This document shows positions 19,179 through 32,000 of a DNA stretch of 64,000 nt, piece by piece (the stretch's first letter is position 1; each line of letters begins with the position of its first letter). The position numbers were made by a program, and so were the translations under genes. The notes under the pieces are model-generated. The model ran no database searches, was not told the DNA's origin, and was given only the letters and a program-made list of their open reading frames with translations. This DNA comes from Lepas anatifera (Eukaryota > Arthropoda > Thecostraca > Lepadidae), in assembly GCA_034440635.1 (NCBI GenBank), contig JAOTON010002243.1, positions 1,582,501 through 1,646,500 of the forward strand, written 5' to 3'.

Positions 19179-21544
19179 GAAAGTTGTGCAGTGTCTCTAA
19201 GAGGTGATCCGCGGTGATGAGTGGAAATCATGCAGTGGTAAACGGATATGAAAGAGGAAAAGTCGCGAAGTGTAAAACGAGGAGGTCTTTCTTAGACAAA
19301 AGACATAAGCCTAGTGATGTTTGTGCAAAGAGGAACTAAATTATTGTAGTGATTGAAGGCTGATTCAAATATTGTTCCAGATTAGAGTGCAAATTAAAGG
19401 TACCTATTTCGATTATTAGAAGTAATTATGAAAACAAATAATTAAAACTCTCCGTTGCAGTGTATGTTTTTAGAGTGTACATTAATCAGCCTAATCAGAG
19501 TAAACTGACCTCAAACGCTCGATGATAATAAACCGGGTCGTTTTTAATCGGTGTTTCTTTTCAGCACCAATGTAATATCGAACGCGGGTAAGTTGGCGGC
19601 AAAGTGCATCCTCTGAGGCCCCACCCTCCCCCAATTATCAAAATCCTAGATCCACCACTGTTCGAGAGCAAAAATTCACAGTTGGAAAAACAAGAAAAAT
19701 ATTAAATGTTAGCGGAGAGTGGTGTGACCAAGATAATTGATGATGCTAAAACATTTTCTGGTTCTGTGGATAAAATCATTGATGGCCACGCGGGATTGGA
19801 AGGGCACTCCTGGCTTCCTACTAGCTGGGTAGTGTGCTAAAAAAGAATACTGCGTCAAGTCAATATCAAACCGTCAACAATTAGTTTTAAACGGTGATAC
19901 AGGTAGCTTTTCTGGTCGTTTTAGCCTCAAATCTGGGTTTTGTGGTATTTATTTGGCCATTTTGTGAAAAATAACCCCTTTTGGACGTTTTTATAACTCC
20001 GTTTGGCCTTTCTCCGGCGAAAAAATGGCAGCCCTGGGCAGCATCTATAATCTTTAGAAGATGGAAGAACACAAAAATTGGGGAATTTTTATAAAACTGA
20101 CGCCTCTAAGTTGTATTCCCCCCCGACTCCAAATGGGGTCTTGATCCCCTAAAGACACTATAATTGCCAGCACAAGAAATACCCCCCACTGATTTTTCCT
20201 TAAAAAATGCCCTGATCCGAATCCCAGCTCTGTTGCTCGAGCGCAGAGATATGCAGATCCAGGGGGCAACTGGCAGGTGCTCACAGCTGCCTTCCCATCT
20301 ACTAACCTAGTGCTCCCACACTGCGCCCCAACAACCCCTGGGACCACCTGCCCGCCCCCCGCCCAAACCAAACATTCATTCCCCCAGGATCCAAGTATTG
20401 CTGGCGCTTCCATAATGCAATATGGCGCCAATCTGATAAGTCACACCTTAAAAATGGGTGCATCTACGGACCCAAATGACCATCCGTGGCCGAAGTACCC
20501 CCTGTTACCAGAAATCATGGATCTGCCTATGATAGCAGTTTTCAAGTGGCACTTCGTTTTTTCCTAATTTAGAATAAGTCAAAGTGACAGTGAGCCTACG
20601 CATGGTTTAAATGCCCACTTTCGCCCAGTTGTCTTTTCCCTGTGTGGACTACAGTTCACTTACGGAAACGATCCGAGGAATGTTCATTTCTAATGGCTTC
20701 CGGCGCTCTGGTCCGCGTGAATTTCAATGACAATATTCCGACCAGTTGAAACGGAATGCCCAACTCGAGAAGATGTAAATACGATATGGGCAACATTAGC
20801 CAACCATTTTTTTGAAAATCGTTATTCTTCATACATACGCAGATTTTCGTTTTAAATTTGATTGCCGCACCAACTTTGTACCTGTTTATTTTGCATCGTT
20901 CGTCTTGCGACTTGTAAGTGGGGTGGGTACCAGGGCGCGCACTGCGACGGGCGCCGATGCACCGTCGGGAGAGGAGCAGCAGCTTCTGCTCTCTTGCCCC
21001 CTGCGCCCGCCAGCGGAGATCAGTCTGCCAGCACTTACACACGCCTTCAGCTAACTGACAAACAACACAGACCAGCTACCTGGTCTTCTCTTTCGTACAG
21101 TCGATTCCAAATACGTGATCCGTGACATTCTCGTTTGGCGCCGTTTCTGCTGTACGGATTTTTTCCACGTGCGGATCTGCCCCAGCCACAGCCGGAGCCC
21201 CTCAGGTATAGCGCCATCCCTGCAACGAGAAATGGATGGGGAGCCCAATGGCTGTGATTACTTTCTCTCTATTTCATTGTGCTGCTCGAAATTTTGTGAA
21301 AGGTTAATCTCCTTAACATAGAAACGTTTCGTTAACATAAAAACGCCTGGCTCGGTCCTACATAGCCTTATTTTTCCATACAACGGTGGTGCTTGCTGTT
21401 GAGTCAAATAAAGCAACAACTTGTTTTACTGAAATATATCTTTGGAAAATGATTTGGATAGCTTGCATTAATTTTGTCTCCAAAAAATTGTTTTGTAACA
21501 GCATCCAAAACAATACACAAAAATAATAAAATTGTACACATGCT
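19179..21544. other. No gene recognised
   Basis: No domain or splice-supported exon found. Near 19655, GATCCACCACTG resembles the outer end of a hAT-like repeat, but I could not find its partner. The region 20920-21040 is GC-rich. Frames of up to 128 residues occur on both strands, with compositions that do not suggest genes. Confidence 0.35.
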
Positions 21545-23935
21545 TATACAAGAGGCCGGACAGGCTGTACTTGCGGGGCAGGGCGACGTTTATACTGGGG
21601 AGGCTGTACTTGCGGGGCAGGGCGACGTTTATACTGGGGAGGCTGTGCTCTCGGGGAAGGGCGACGTTTAGGTCAGAGATGCTGTACTTTCGGGGAAGGG
21701 CGATGTTTACACTAGGGAGGCTGTACTTTCGGGGAAGGGCGATGTTTACACTAGGGAGGCTGTACTTGCCGGGTAGGGCGATGTTTACACTGGGGAGGCT
21801 GTACTTGCGGGATAAGGCGATGTTTAGACTGGGGAGGCTGTACTTGCGGGGTAAAGCAATGTTTAGACTGGGGAGGCTGCATTTGCAGGGTAAGCCGATG
21901 TTTAGACTGGAGAGGCTGTACTTGCGGGGTAGGGCGATGTTTAGACTGGGGAGGCTGTACTTGCGGGGTAGGCGATATATGGGCCGGAGAGACTGTATTT
22001 GCCGGGTAGGGCGATGCTTACACTGGGAGGCTGTACTTGTGGGATAAGGCGATGTTTAGACTGGGGAGGCTGTACTTGCGGGGAAGGGCGATGTTTACAC
22101 TAGGGAGGCTGTACTTGCGGGGCAGGGCGATGTTTAGACTGGGGAGGCTGTACTTGCGGGGTAGGGCGATGTTTAGACTGGGGAGGCTGTACTTGCGGGG
22201 TAAGGCGATGTTTAGACTGGGGAGGCTGTATTTGCGGGGTAAGCCGATGTTTAGACTGGAGAGGCTGTACTTGCGGGGTAGGGCGATGTTTACACTGGAG
22301 AGGCTGCACTTGCGGGGTAGGCGATGTATGGGCCGGAGAGGCTGTATTTGCGGGGTAGGGCGATATTTACACTGGAGAGACTGTACTTGCGGGGTAGGGC
22401 GATATTTACACTGGGAGACTGTACTTGCGGGGTAAGGCGATGTTTAGACTGGGGAGGCTGTACTTGCGGGGTAGGCAATGTATGGGCCGGAGAGGCTGTA
22501 CTTGCGGGGTAGGGCAATGTATGGGCCGGAGAGGCTGTACTTGGGGTAGGGCGATTTTACACTGAGAGACTGTACTTGCGGGGTAGGGCGATATTTACAC
22601 TGGGAGACTGTACTTGCGGGGTAAGGCGATGTTTAGACTGGGAGGCTGTACTTGCGGGGTAGGCAATGTATGGGCCGGAGAGGCTGTACTTGCGGGGTAG
22701 GGCAATGTATGGGCCGGAGAGGCTGTACTTGCGGGGTAGGGCGATGTTTACACTGGGGAGGCTGCACTTGCGGGGCAGGGCGATGTTTACACTGGGAGGC
22801 TGTACTTGCGGGGTAGGCGATGTATGGGCCGGAGAGGCTGTATTTGCGGGGTAGGGGATATTTACACTGGAGACTGTACTTGCGGGGTAGGGCGATATTT
22901 ACACTGGAGAGACTGTACTTGCGGGGTAAGGCGATGTTTAGACTGGGGAGGCTGTACTTGCGGGTAGGCAATGTATGGGCCGGAGAGGCTTACTTGGGTA
23001 GGGAATGTATGGGCCAGAGGCTGTACTTGCGGGGTAGGGCGATGTTTACACTGGGGAGGCTGCACTTGCGGGGCAGGGCGATGTTTACACTGGGGAGGCT
23101 GTACTTGCGGGGTAGGGCGATGTATGGGCCGGAGAGGCTGTATTTGCGGGGTAGGGCGATATTTACACTGGAGAGACTGTACTTGCGGGGTAGGGCGATA
23201 TTTACACTGGAGAGACTGTACTTGCGGGGTAAGGCGATGTTTAGACTGGGAGGCTTACTTGGGTGGCAATTATGGGCCAGCTGTACTTGCGGGTAGGGCA
23301 ATGTATGGGCCGGAGAGGCTGTACTTGCAGGGTAGGGCGATGTTTACACTGGGGAGGCTGTACTTGCGGGGTAAAGCGATGTTTAGACTGGGGAGGCTGT
23401 ACTTGCGGGGTAGGCGATGTATGGGCCGGAGAGGCTGTACTTTCGGGGAAGGGAGATGTTTACACTAGGGAGGCTGTACTTGCGGAGCAGGGCGATGTTT
23501 AGACTGGAGAGGCTGCACTTGCCGGGTAGGGCGATGTATGGGCCGGAGAGGCTGTACTTGCGGGGTAGGGCGATATTTACACTGGGGAGGCTGTACTTGC
23601 GGGGTAGGGCAATGTATGGGCCGGAGAGGCTGTACTTGCCGGGTAGGGCGATGTATGGGCCGGAGAGGCTGTACTTGCGGTGTAGGGCGATATTTACACT
23701 GGGGAGACTGTACTTGCGGGGTAGGGCAATGTATGGGCCGGAGAGGCTGTACTTGCCGGGTAGGGCGATGTATGGGCCGGAGAGGCTGTACTTGCCGGGT
23801 AGGGCGATTATGGGCCGGGAGGCTGTACTTGCGGGGTAGGGCGATATTTACACTGGGGAGACTGTACTTGCCGGGTAGGGCGATGTATGGGCCGGAGAGG
23901 CTGTACTTGCGGGGTAGGGCGACGTGTTATCTGCC
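21545..23935. repeat. 2.4 kb minisatellite with two alternating 40-41 bp unit types
   Basis: About 58 units share GGCTGTACTTGCGGGGTAGG and differ in their second half. One type continues GCGATGTTTACACTGGGGA (variants with TTTAGACTGG or ATATTTACACTGGAGA). The other continues GCAATGTATGGGCCGGAGA. Blocks of the two types recur in the same order several times between 22300 and 23500, which indicates higher-order duplication. The unit is stop-poor, so frames with LYLRGRAMFTLGR-like periodicity open on both strands. The frames shift with unit length, and I do not call them genes. A few units near 22975-23010 and 23255-23285 have small deletions. Confidence 0.95.
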
Positions 23936-24558
23936 AATTGCGGTTTGGCATGGCGTGGCTTTCGCGGTGTTACCCGCCAGGGGAAGAGCTGGTAAGTGCC
24001 AGGGTCGACGCACAAAGCTTACTGCGATTCAGTGTTCCATAGAGAAACCTTCTCAGCAAATTAATCAAGTCAAATGGACAGTGTAATTCACAATTCTACT
24101 GCATTATTATAGTTATTTGAACATTTGCCTCGGGGGATATCGTTCATCCGGTACACTCTTCTGTCTGGCTTCGGTCCTGAACTCGGGAATCTTGAAATAC
24201 AATAACGATTTCGTTATATGCACAAGCTTTGTGCAGAATATACACGGGATTTATCGCGTCCAGTAGTTTGAGTTCAGTGACTTGTCGAGTGGATCCGCTC
24301 TCGTCTCCCCTACTTCGCACCTGGGCTTGACAAGTCCTTCAGATGTGGCAGCCGCGCGAGCACCGGCTCTGACATGACACGTTATAATCTGTTCTCGATG
24401 CAGAAGACGATATGACATGAAACAATAAAAAACGTGCGAATATGAGTTAAAAAAACATCTACAAAGTCATTGGGCTGGTGGCACTTTATGGACTGACTGG
24501 ATACCAAACGTTATAGCGTAACTCTCACAGACGGGCTACCGTACATCAGTACTTCGGA
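23936..24558. other. No gene recognised
   Basis: Sequence between the minisatellite and copy B of the TTAA element. No open frame of note and no recognised repeat. Confidence 0.4.
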
Positions 24559-24562
24559 TTAA

Positions 24563-25542
24563 CCCTCACCCCGGTGGGGGGTGCTTGAACACCCCTCTCG
24601 GGTTTTTTTCCGGCGGCACTAAAGAACGGCGGCGCGAAGCGCCGCCGTACTTGGCACACTTTATCCTTGCTCAATTCCGCAACTTTCCCCGAAATTTTAA
24701 GTTTGGGTCATCTCAGGTCAGCCACCAGTGCAGGTCAAGTAACGTCACCTCAAAAAAGTTTAAGGTGGCACAAGTACGAAATGGGTGAATCTATCGGATT
24801 GAAACTTATAACGCATAATGGTCCCACCGAGTTCTACAAAATACATTCCGGGATTTTTCATATCGATGACCTAAGGTCAAGTACGGACCATGTGCTCTCC
24901 ATTGGAAATAGGTGGGAAAACAGAAATTGGGCTGTATTTGTATAGATAAAGCTGATAATAACTTCATATTCTCCAACTCGAAGTATACGGGGCCCCTCTT
25001 CAGGTTTATGTTGCAATTTTTGACCTGTGACCGCTGAGAGGTCATCTGGAGCTACTTAAGCAGTTTTCAGACTTAGGTCAATAACTTTGCATGAAATGAC
25101 GATACAGCTTTTATTTTCATACCATTGCGTTTGGATTGCTATTACGAGTCGATTGATATGCATATTGACTACGCTAGGTCAAAAAATTACCTTGACCTGA
25201 CCTGAGGTCAGGTCATTTTGTTTTGACGTAGTATGTCATACTATACGTCATCAATTCGCCGTGACGAGAGGAAGAGAATGGTACCTACAAAATGATTCTA
25301 ACTCACTCTGTCAGATGCTAGAGCCCAAAAACTTTGCTCAAAATGCCAAATATTTGACCTGTCATGATCTCAATATTGACCTGAACCAAAAAATGACTGG
25401 TATAGTCTCTTCATGAATTTTTAGGAGCTATCCACCAGCGTTTGCGTTTTTCGTCATCCAGCATAGGGGCCGAGTTCGAGTGGGGGTGTTCGAACACTCC
25501 CCACCAAGCCGAAGGTGGCTCGGAGGCCCACCGGGGCGCGGG
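24563..25542 (+). mobile_element. TTAA-flanked non-autonomous element, copy B
   Basis: 980 bp bordered by TTAA at 24559-24562 and 25543-25546. The TIRs are CCCTCACCCCGGTGGG (left) and, reading inward from the right, CCCGCGCCCCGGTGGG. The subterminal palindromes are GGGGGTGCTTGAACACCCC (left) and GGGGGTGTTCGAACACTCCC (right), matched to each other. About 14 exact AGGTCA/TGACCT hexamers are present, including CTTGACCTGACCTGAGGTCA near 25190. It aligns along its length with copy A reversed (GCGCGAAGCGCCGCCGTACT; GGATTGAAACTTATA; CCGAGTTCT). Just before the right palindrome is a GCATAGGGGCCGAGTTCGAG block shared with copy C. It is non-coding. Confidence 0.85.
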
Positions 25543-25644
25543 TTAAGCCAGCTTTTGTCTTAGTCGCCGGCGCCAGGTAGGGCTTTGCGCAATATTAAGC
25601 GTTCGATTTTCAGGTGTTCCAACTCTTTCAAAACAATAATTTCT

Positions 25645-25702
25645 GGGGCTTGTCGACGCACCAACTGCCAGGGCTAAGACGCCAACTCTTTCCCTGTTGG
25701 AA
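25645..25702 (-). mobile_element. SINE tail fragment
   Basis: GGGGCTTGTCGACGCACCAA and CCAACTCTTTCCCTGTTGGA match the 3' half of the tRNA-derived SINE at 55865-56023. The tRNA-like head is absent, and about 15 bases separate the two blocks differently here. Confidence 0.55.
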
Positions 25703-26194
25703 TTGCAACACATCTCGAGTTTAGAGAGCGACACTATCGTTTTTTATGGAAAGCCCCACCAAGAGAGCCCAGATCTGCGATAAGGGAAATAAGCGAAAGA
25801 ACAAAATTCTCACCAACCACCAGAAGAGCTGTGAGGGAAAACTGTGATTGAAAGAAATGGGCACCACACAATAATTTTGTGGCACACATATATGAAATCT
25901 GCACATCTACCAGTCGCAACCAACAAAAGAGTGAGGTGACAAGTCAATCTTCAACCTGCTGACGACAAGGAACTCCTCTCTGGAGCCAAACAACCTCTCA
26001 GAGCTGGTGGTAACCAGTTGTAGTGATTTGTAACCAGCTCACCGCCGCCGTCCACCCTGGCTGGTTACAACATATAGCCGTGCATTCTCAATTTGGCCGA
26101 ACTCGGGAATTTTGGGGATAGGAAGTGCGTGTGGCAGGTGGCTGTCAGCCCCGCTCGGTCGCGTATCATACACCAGCTGAAGCGGGGTGTTCAC
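25703..26194. other. Intronic or intergenic; no feature recognised
   Basis: Lies 3' of the PDE11-like exon on the minus strand, so it is probably intron. It begins with the donor GTGAAC reading leftward from 26194. No further exon of that gene (the continuation of the GAF domain) could be found to the left. Confidence 0.4.
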
Positions 26195-26331
26195 CTCGTG
26201 CGGAAGCCGGTGCTTTCGTCCATCTGGCGGTAGAAGAGCGGGTGCGAGTAGGCGTCGCGGATGTTGAGGAGGTCGCCAGAGGCCGCCACCTGGCCCACGA
26301 TGCCCGTAGCCATCGGTAGCCGGATCTCCTC
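26195..26331 (-). CDS. Pde11: PDE11-like cyclic nucleotide phosphodiesterase, GAF-domain exon (downstream of the pair)
   Basis: A 137-nt internal exon on the minus strand, phase 0 at its start. It encodes [20 protein letters not shown] then [20 protein letters not shown] and TGFRT plus two bases. GIVGQVA...[22 protein letters not shown] is the signature of the second half of a regulatory GAF domain in the PDE5/6/11 clade, which binds cyclic nucleotides and controls the C-terminal phosphodiesterase. PDE11 is the best match from memory of the family. Splice sites are good: acceptor GCGCGCCAG before GAGGAG, and donor AG/GTGAAC. The upstream partner exon is at 37342-37487 and ends in phase 0, so the two join in frame over an 11 kb intron. 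Exons for the rest of GAF and the catalytic domain were not found and probably lie beyond the window's left edge. Confidence 0.85.
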
Positions 26332-28086
26332 CTGGCGCGCACGTGCACACAGTGACGTCACTGACACCACAGGCACCAGCCTGCCCAGAAACGCCAGCGA
26401 AATGGCGGCCGTCGCCCCTCATGTCCCACATATAAGTCACAGTTATACGTAGCCTGCAAAATTCCGTCAACACACAAACAAAATACATTCCCAGTAAAAG
26501 GTTTTAGTCCACGAATTTCCACTCTACCTACCCAAGTCTATATTACACTATCTTTTCAATGCAGCTAAAACTTCGAAGTCAAAAGAAAACACTACATAGC
26601 TGCGTTTGAATGGAAACATTCCACCACAAAACGACCACAAAACAGAAAAATGACACCCCCATCTTTCGGATTTGCACCAAAATTGGTTCCGTAAAAAGAG
26701 TATATGGATGGTATTTATTAATCTGTGACACGGTAGCAATTTGAGCTATTGTCCGAAGCAATTTTAGAGGTCGCCGTGAACTTCAATTGTTATTTTATCG
26801 ATATCACAGGGTTAAGGTGAAGCAGCATAACGATTTTAAACCTCGTTGAAATCGCAAAAAACCACAGCTCTAGCTTCTGAGATCTTTTTAATTTTCACTT
26901 CTTACTTTGACCCGGTGTCCTCAGGTCACATGACATGCTGAGGCCTTTAGTACATTAAAAAACGCACCTTTCATCGCATGAAAATTTAGTTCGATGAATT
27001 TTCTATGACTATTCAGAATAGCAACCAGTGTTTTTCTATAATTGTGTCAAATAACCATATTGTTTAAAAAGGGTCGACTCTTATGCAGTTAGGGCGCTGT
27101 ATTTTGCCCATGGTCGCAGAGCTAAGTTCGTTGAGCTAAATCTCGTGGATTCGGTCGTCTTTAACATGTGCACTTTCGAAGAATCCAAAATTTCCTAGAG
27201 GGAAAGCTTCATTTGAATATGTTTCTAAAGCTCAAACCCAGACAATGTTGCAGATATTTTCGCTTCTGATTTTGTCCCACATACGGAACAAAAGCTAACG
27301 GCTCGGGCATTATAACAGCTTGTGTTTCGTATCCAGCGAATGACCTTGTGTGAGCTCATCTACCAGAGCTGGATAAACACTGTAATATCTAGGCTGGAGG
27401 CGTCTAGCTGATCAATAATGGTACGGACTGACGGAGCATGCCTTACAAAACAGCTATCAAAAGAAACAAGAACACACTGCTGCATTTGCACTTCTAACGG
27501 ATTGGAGGTTACAGAGGTCATGGGGCTAAATATTCTGATGTAACATCCTGATTACTATAGTAACTGCCACGATGAGGGTGGGAGCCAGTTCTCAAACATT
27601 TGACTAGTAAGATAAATAACTTATTCAGAGGCTCCGCCGGGACTTGCAGCTTAGTAGACCTGGGACCGGTGGCTTAGTGGACAGACGCACTATCCACTCG
27701 GCCACCCGTTCCCCATCAAAGTAAAGTTTAACATGATTGAATAATACATGTTCTCTTTGTATATTTTCATACATTTTTCAATATACTAAGCACCGCATCC
27801 GGTCACGTGAACTGAGGTCACCGCGTCAAAATAAGAGTGAAAATAGAAACAAACCTCAGAAACTAAACCCATGGGTTATTACGATTCTAACGATACATAA
27901 AATGTCTTCGTTACTTCCCTTTAACATTTTGATGTCAATAAAAGAACGACTAACGTTCAGGGTGACCTCTCAAATTTTCTCACTCAATAGCTCCGTAACC
28001 GTGCCACGGAATAAAGTTCAAACTCTGATATCTTGTCTCTGCGGACCAGAGAGCTCAGGGTACCAATTTTGGTGCAAATCCCAGAC

Positions 28087-28372
28087 ATGAGGGTGTGTTG
28101 GTCGACCTGTGGTGGAGTGCCCCAGTATTTTGGTGCAAATCCTTAAGATGAGCGTGTGTCCGTCGACCTGTCGTGGAGTGACCCAGTATTTTGGTTCAAA
28201 TTCCAAAGATGAGCGTGTGTCCGTCGACCTGTCGTGGAGTGACCCAGTATTTTGGTTCAAATTCCAAAGATGAGCGTGTGTCCGTCGACCTGTCGTGGAG
28301 TGACCCAGTATTTTTGTTCAAATTCCAAAGATGAGGGTGTGTCCGTCGATCTGTCGTGGAGTGCCATAGTGG
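28087..28372. repeat. 61-bp tandem repeat, about 4.7 copies
   Basis: Units begin ATGAGCGTGTGTCCGTCGAC, continue CTGTCGTGGAGTGACCCAGT and end ATTTTGGTTCAAATTCCAAA. The outer units are more diverged (GGTGTGTTGGTCGACCTGTG at the left; GTGCCATAGTGG at the right). The period of 61 shifts the frame in every unit. Minus-strand frames with CTKILGHSTTGRPTH-like repetition are by-products. Confidence 0.9.
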
Positions 28373-28923
28373 CGATGCACTCCGAGTGCAAAGAAACGAA
28401 AAAGTGTTCTTCATTATAACGATATCACTTCACACTCGTTGTATTACACATATATTCTATCTAGCAAAGCTATGAATTTTCATATATTCCCTCGTCATGA
28501 AATATTCCCAAGAAAACAGTTTTCGGAATCTTAGTTGCTGTTTACCCTGCATAAAATGTTTGCTACCAGTTCAAAGTGTTAAACAATCTACAATGAGCAT
28601 CCTCCCACAGTGAATTTCTGGTCAACAATTGCATTTATTTTTACGGCACACAAGTTGCGACCACAAATAACGTGGCCGAGACAAAACAGCGCGTGCAGAC
28701 TTCGAATATCGTTGGTTGACGTAGACTGCCCTATCCCATCGTAATCGAAAAACGGCACCTAGGTTCGAGGAGACCGCGGATCACTTAAAGACTGTTCCAC
28801 AAAAAGCATTACTCTTATTAGTAAGCGATCCGCTTAGTCTAGAACAAATCATGAACGTGATTCCATTGTTTAGATACAGCACACCGACAGAAACAGGACG
28901 TGCTTTGGGCCACGCCACGGAAC

Positions 28924-29016
28924 GACACAGTGGTAGACCCAGTGGCAAGGTACACTTACAGCGGCGGGACGACACAGCGGTAGACCCAGTGGCAAGGTAC
29001 ACTTACAGCGGCGGGA
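28924..29016. repeat. 47-bp direct duplication
   Basis: GACACAGTGGTAGACCCAGT with GGCAAGGTACACTTACAGCG and GCGGGA occurs twice, at 28924 and 28971, nearly identical. It is a recent tandem duplication. Confidence 0.85.
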
Positions 29017-32000
29017 TCAACATCCACAGACACGTCACCCTGAGCCTTCCACATGCCAACTCTACTGAAGCGCGACTCCCAGCCACCCCGGCTGGCATAG
29101 AAACACAGTCGCACAAACTGTTCGCATGGCCCTCCAGTGACGCCTGTAGGATGCCCCTCCTCAGCATGCCTCCGCAGACGTGCTGGAGCGAGTGCCACAG
29201 ATAAGCTGAAGCTGCTGTACAGGGAGGGCAGGGGCGTAGGCAGGGCGTTGAGCCTTCCTCCGTTTCGCTCGATGCTTTGCAGAGATGTTATCATCATTAG
29301 GATCCGACTTTGGTCACCATGCTACGCGCCCTGGCAAATTGTCGCTGCGTCGCTTTCGCCCCGCAAGCAATATGAGGCCACGTGGCTGAAACCTACCGTT
29401 CATCATCGGGGCCTACAGAACACAGTGAATTTCTCTGATTAAATCTGAACAGTCCGATCGGCGGAGGACGCCAGTAAGCCTTAGAAACCTGACGCACTCC
29501 ACTCCTCGCTGACCCGTTAGCTCATCTGACTCTTCCAGCAGCGGACGTTAGGCGGGATCAGCAGGCAAGCTACGATGCCTGATTTCCAGTTGGGGCACTG
29601 CCACCTGTTTTCCACTGGAAAGGGACCCGACGCGTCGAACATGGGAGGGGGTGGACGGCGTAGCACTATTGGGGCATTTCTCTTACATTGCATTTGGGAG
29701 TATCTCCTTCATTCAAGGTTGAGAAGCGGAAGAAAAGGCTACAGTCCATCAGTCAACTGTCAATATTGGGGGAAGGAGCCAGACCTCCTCTGATTTGCAG
29801 GCAAGGGGGACACGTGACCTCGCTTTCGGACGCCCATAGTTTCCAGAATTTTTTGAAGGCTGAAGGAATGGATGCATATATGTGATTCCTCCCTCAAACA
29901 GTTATTCATCTACTCAGTCGTATAACTTTGGGCCCGAATCAGTGATAAGACCAAGGCCGGTGGCTTCGGGGAGGAAGAATTGTGAAAAATTGTTTTTGAG
30001 GAGACTCGGCAGAAATCGGGGTGTTTGTGAGGCAGACGTCGATTCTCTCGCGGGTTCACCTCCGTGCAAGATCATTTAACAACAGGACAGCAGACGTGCT
30101 GTCCAGATTTCTCATTTTACTTTTTTCGCATTTAGCTATAACAGTTTGTATAAAATTTGTCTGAGGTAAGGAAACTTCGGATTTCGGAGCTGGCTTCCCG
30201 GCCACATTTCCAGGGTTCACAGAGACCTCGCACATCTACGGCTCGAACCAGCAATTTCCGAAATGGCGGACGAATTTAAAAGCCTTAAGAGGCTTAAGGC
30301 TTAATAGCTGCGCTTGTTTGACATTAATGTCAAAGCACAGGGACGGCCGGCTGCCGCCCATGTTATTCACGGGTCAGTTGCCACCTGACCTAAAGGGAAT
30401 ACAGAGGCGCCGGAAGTGCCCGCGAAATCCGGCCCAGTCACTACTAAACTGCAAAATGCTAACTACTACACTGTAGATACTCAAACTGTAAATTGGACTT
30501 TCCTTGAGAAATTATGAATGATTAGGCAGAAAACTACTTAATGAATGATTTGTATCACTAGTAATATCTTGAACATGCCTACCATCATTTTTGGTTTGAG
30601 AAATTAGCCTGTCACATTTCGGGTTTCTATTCGGATACTTTCTGTAAACTACTAACCATCGTCACCATTGGGTCGTATGCTAAAATCTGGCAACCGTGAC
30701 AGCGGTATGCAGGTTTTCTGCAGCGGGGTTATGTGGTTTTAGTAGGAACTGAACATAGTACGTACATTAAATCATTAATGGTACGCTGTGGAATTTAAGG
30801 GAAGAGTTACTAAATTGAAATAATCGTTACACGCTTCATTCTGTATTTCGAAAACATGTAGTTTGAGTTTAGACCATGCAGCCAGGGTCTCTATTTTGTC
30901 ACAGTCATGCGCCTTGAACAATGCAAATATGTCACCTACCCCGGTAGCCGAGTTGGCCGGTTTCTGCACCTCTGGTCGCAGGAGCACCATTTGGGGGGGG
31001 CAACTCGGGAAAAAATCTTAAAAACACAGCCTTCAAGAAAATCGGCTTAAATTTGGCAATGCTGGGGGCCATGGCCCTCCACCCGTCTCTGCGTCCGCCA
31101 GTGGCTCAAGACAATCAGCATGCTGGTGACGTCCAGTTTAACAGTTCTCTTAACAAGCTGCTCCTACTCTATTACTTGCTAATTCTCTTTCCATCCAAAC
31201 AGCTAAGAGCGGGAAAACCGAGAGAAGGGTTTAACATTCATGCCCGAATATTGCATCGGCGAATGATAAAATTGGTAGATAGTCACACTTCGGAACAAAA
31301 TATGTGGAAGGCATGCTAGCATGAAATGGGTACGTAGTCACATTTCTACAATACAAATTCACGAACAACCGCATTTGCACAAATGCCGGATCACCTATTT
31401 CGCATTCGCGCCTGTGAATCTAAATTTCGAGGAAAACAACGTATCCTGGTGATATTTCAAATTTACTACATTGACTTTTCCGTCACTCTGCTTCCCTTTC
31501 AGAACACTTTCTTGAAAACAATGGCAAAGAAAGAGGAAAAAAGACTACAAAAGTATACCACAAAACGGAAATTCCTGCTTGTTACAAATGCAAAACGTTG
31601 GAACCAAAGCCGGTCAATGCATCACAAGTCGTCATCTATCCGCACGCTCACACTAGCTTTATCGTCTAACATACTTTCGGTGCCCATGGCTGAAAAAAAC
31701 GCTCAGAGCACATAGAAAGCATTGTGCAGTGAGAACTTTGGCCAATCCCGCAACAAGCACACATTTTCCCTAATATTTAGGCCAGCTATGCAAGTTGGAG
31801 GCCAATATTACAAAACTGACCGGGAATGAGCTGTAGGACAAGCTTTCTACAATCGCGCAAAAGTGCGTATGACAGCGTCTTACACTCCGCTTGCTTTTGG
31901 CCGATATTCTCATCGAAATGTGAGACTTGATGCTTTAAAATAGCTCCAGCCGAATCAGCTTCCATGATGAATCCGTTTATTTATGTTTCAGAAGAGGGAA

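Noticed and set aside
21532..24086. Long plus and minus frames with LYLRGRAMFTLGR-like repeats
   Set aside because: By-product of a stop-poor 40-41 bp tandem unit. The unit length is not a multiple of 3, so three frames cycle.
27655..27715. tRNA-like sequence with GGTGGCCGAGTGGATAG on the minus strand and GGTGGCTTAGTGGACAG on the plus strand
   Set aside because: The two A-box-like motifs face each other in a palindrome and no convincing B box follows. It may be a SINE remnant, but support is too weak.
28956..29297. 113-residue minus frame (LQSIERNGGRLNALPTPLPS)
   Set aside because: It overlaps the 47-bp duplication and equally long frames on the other strand. I could not place it in any family.
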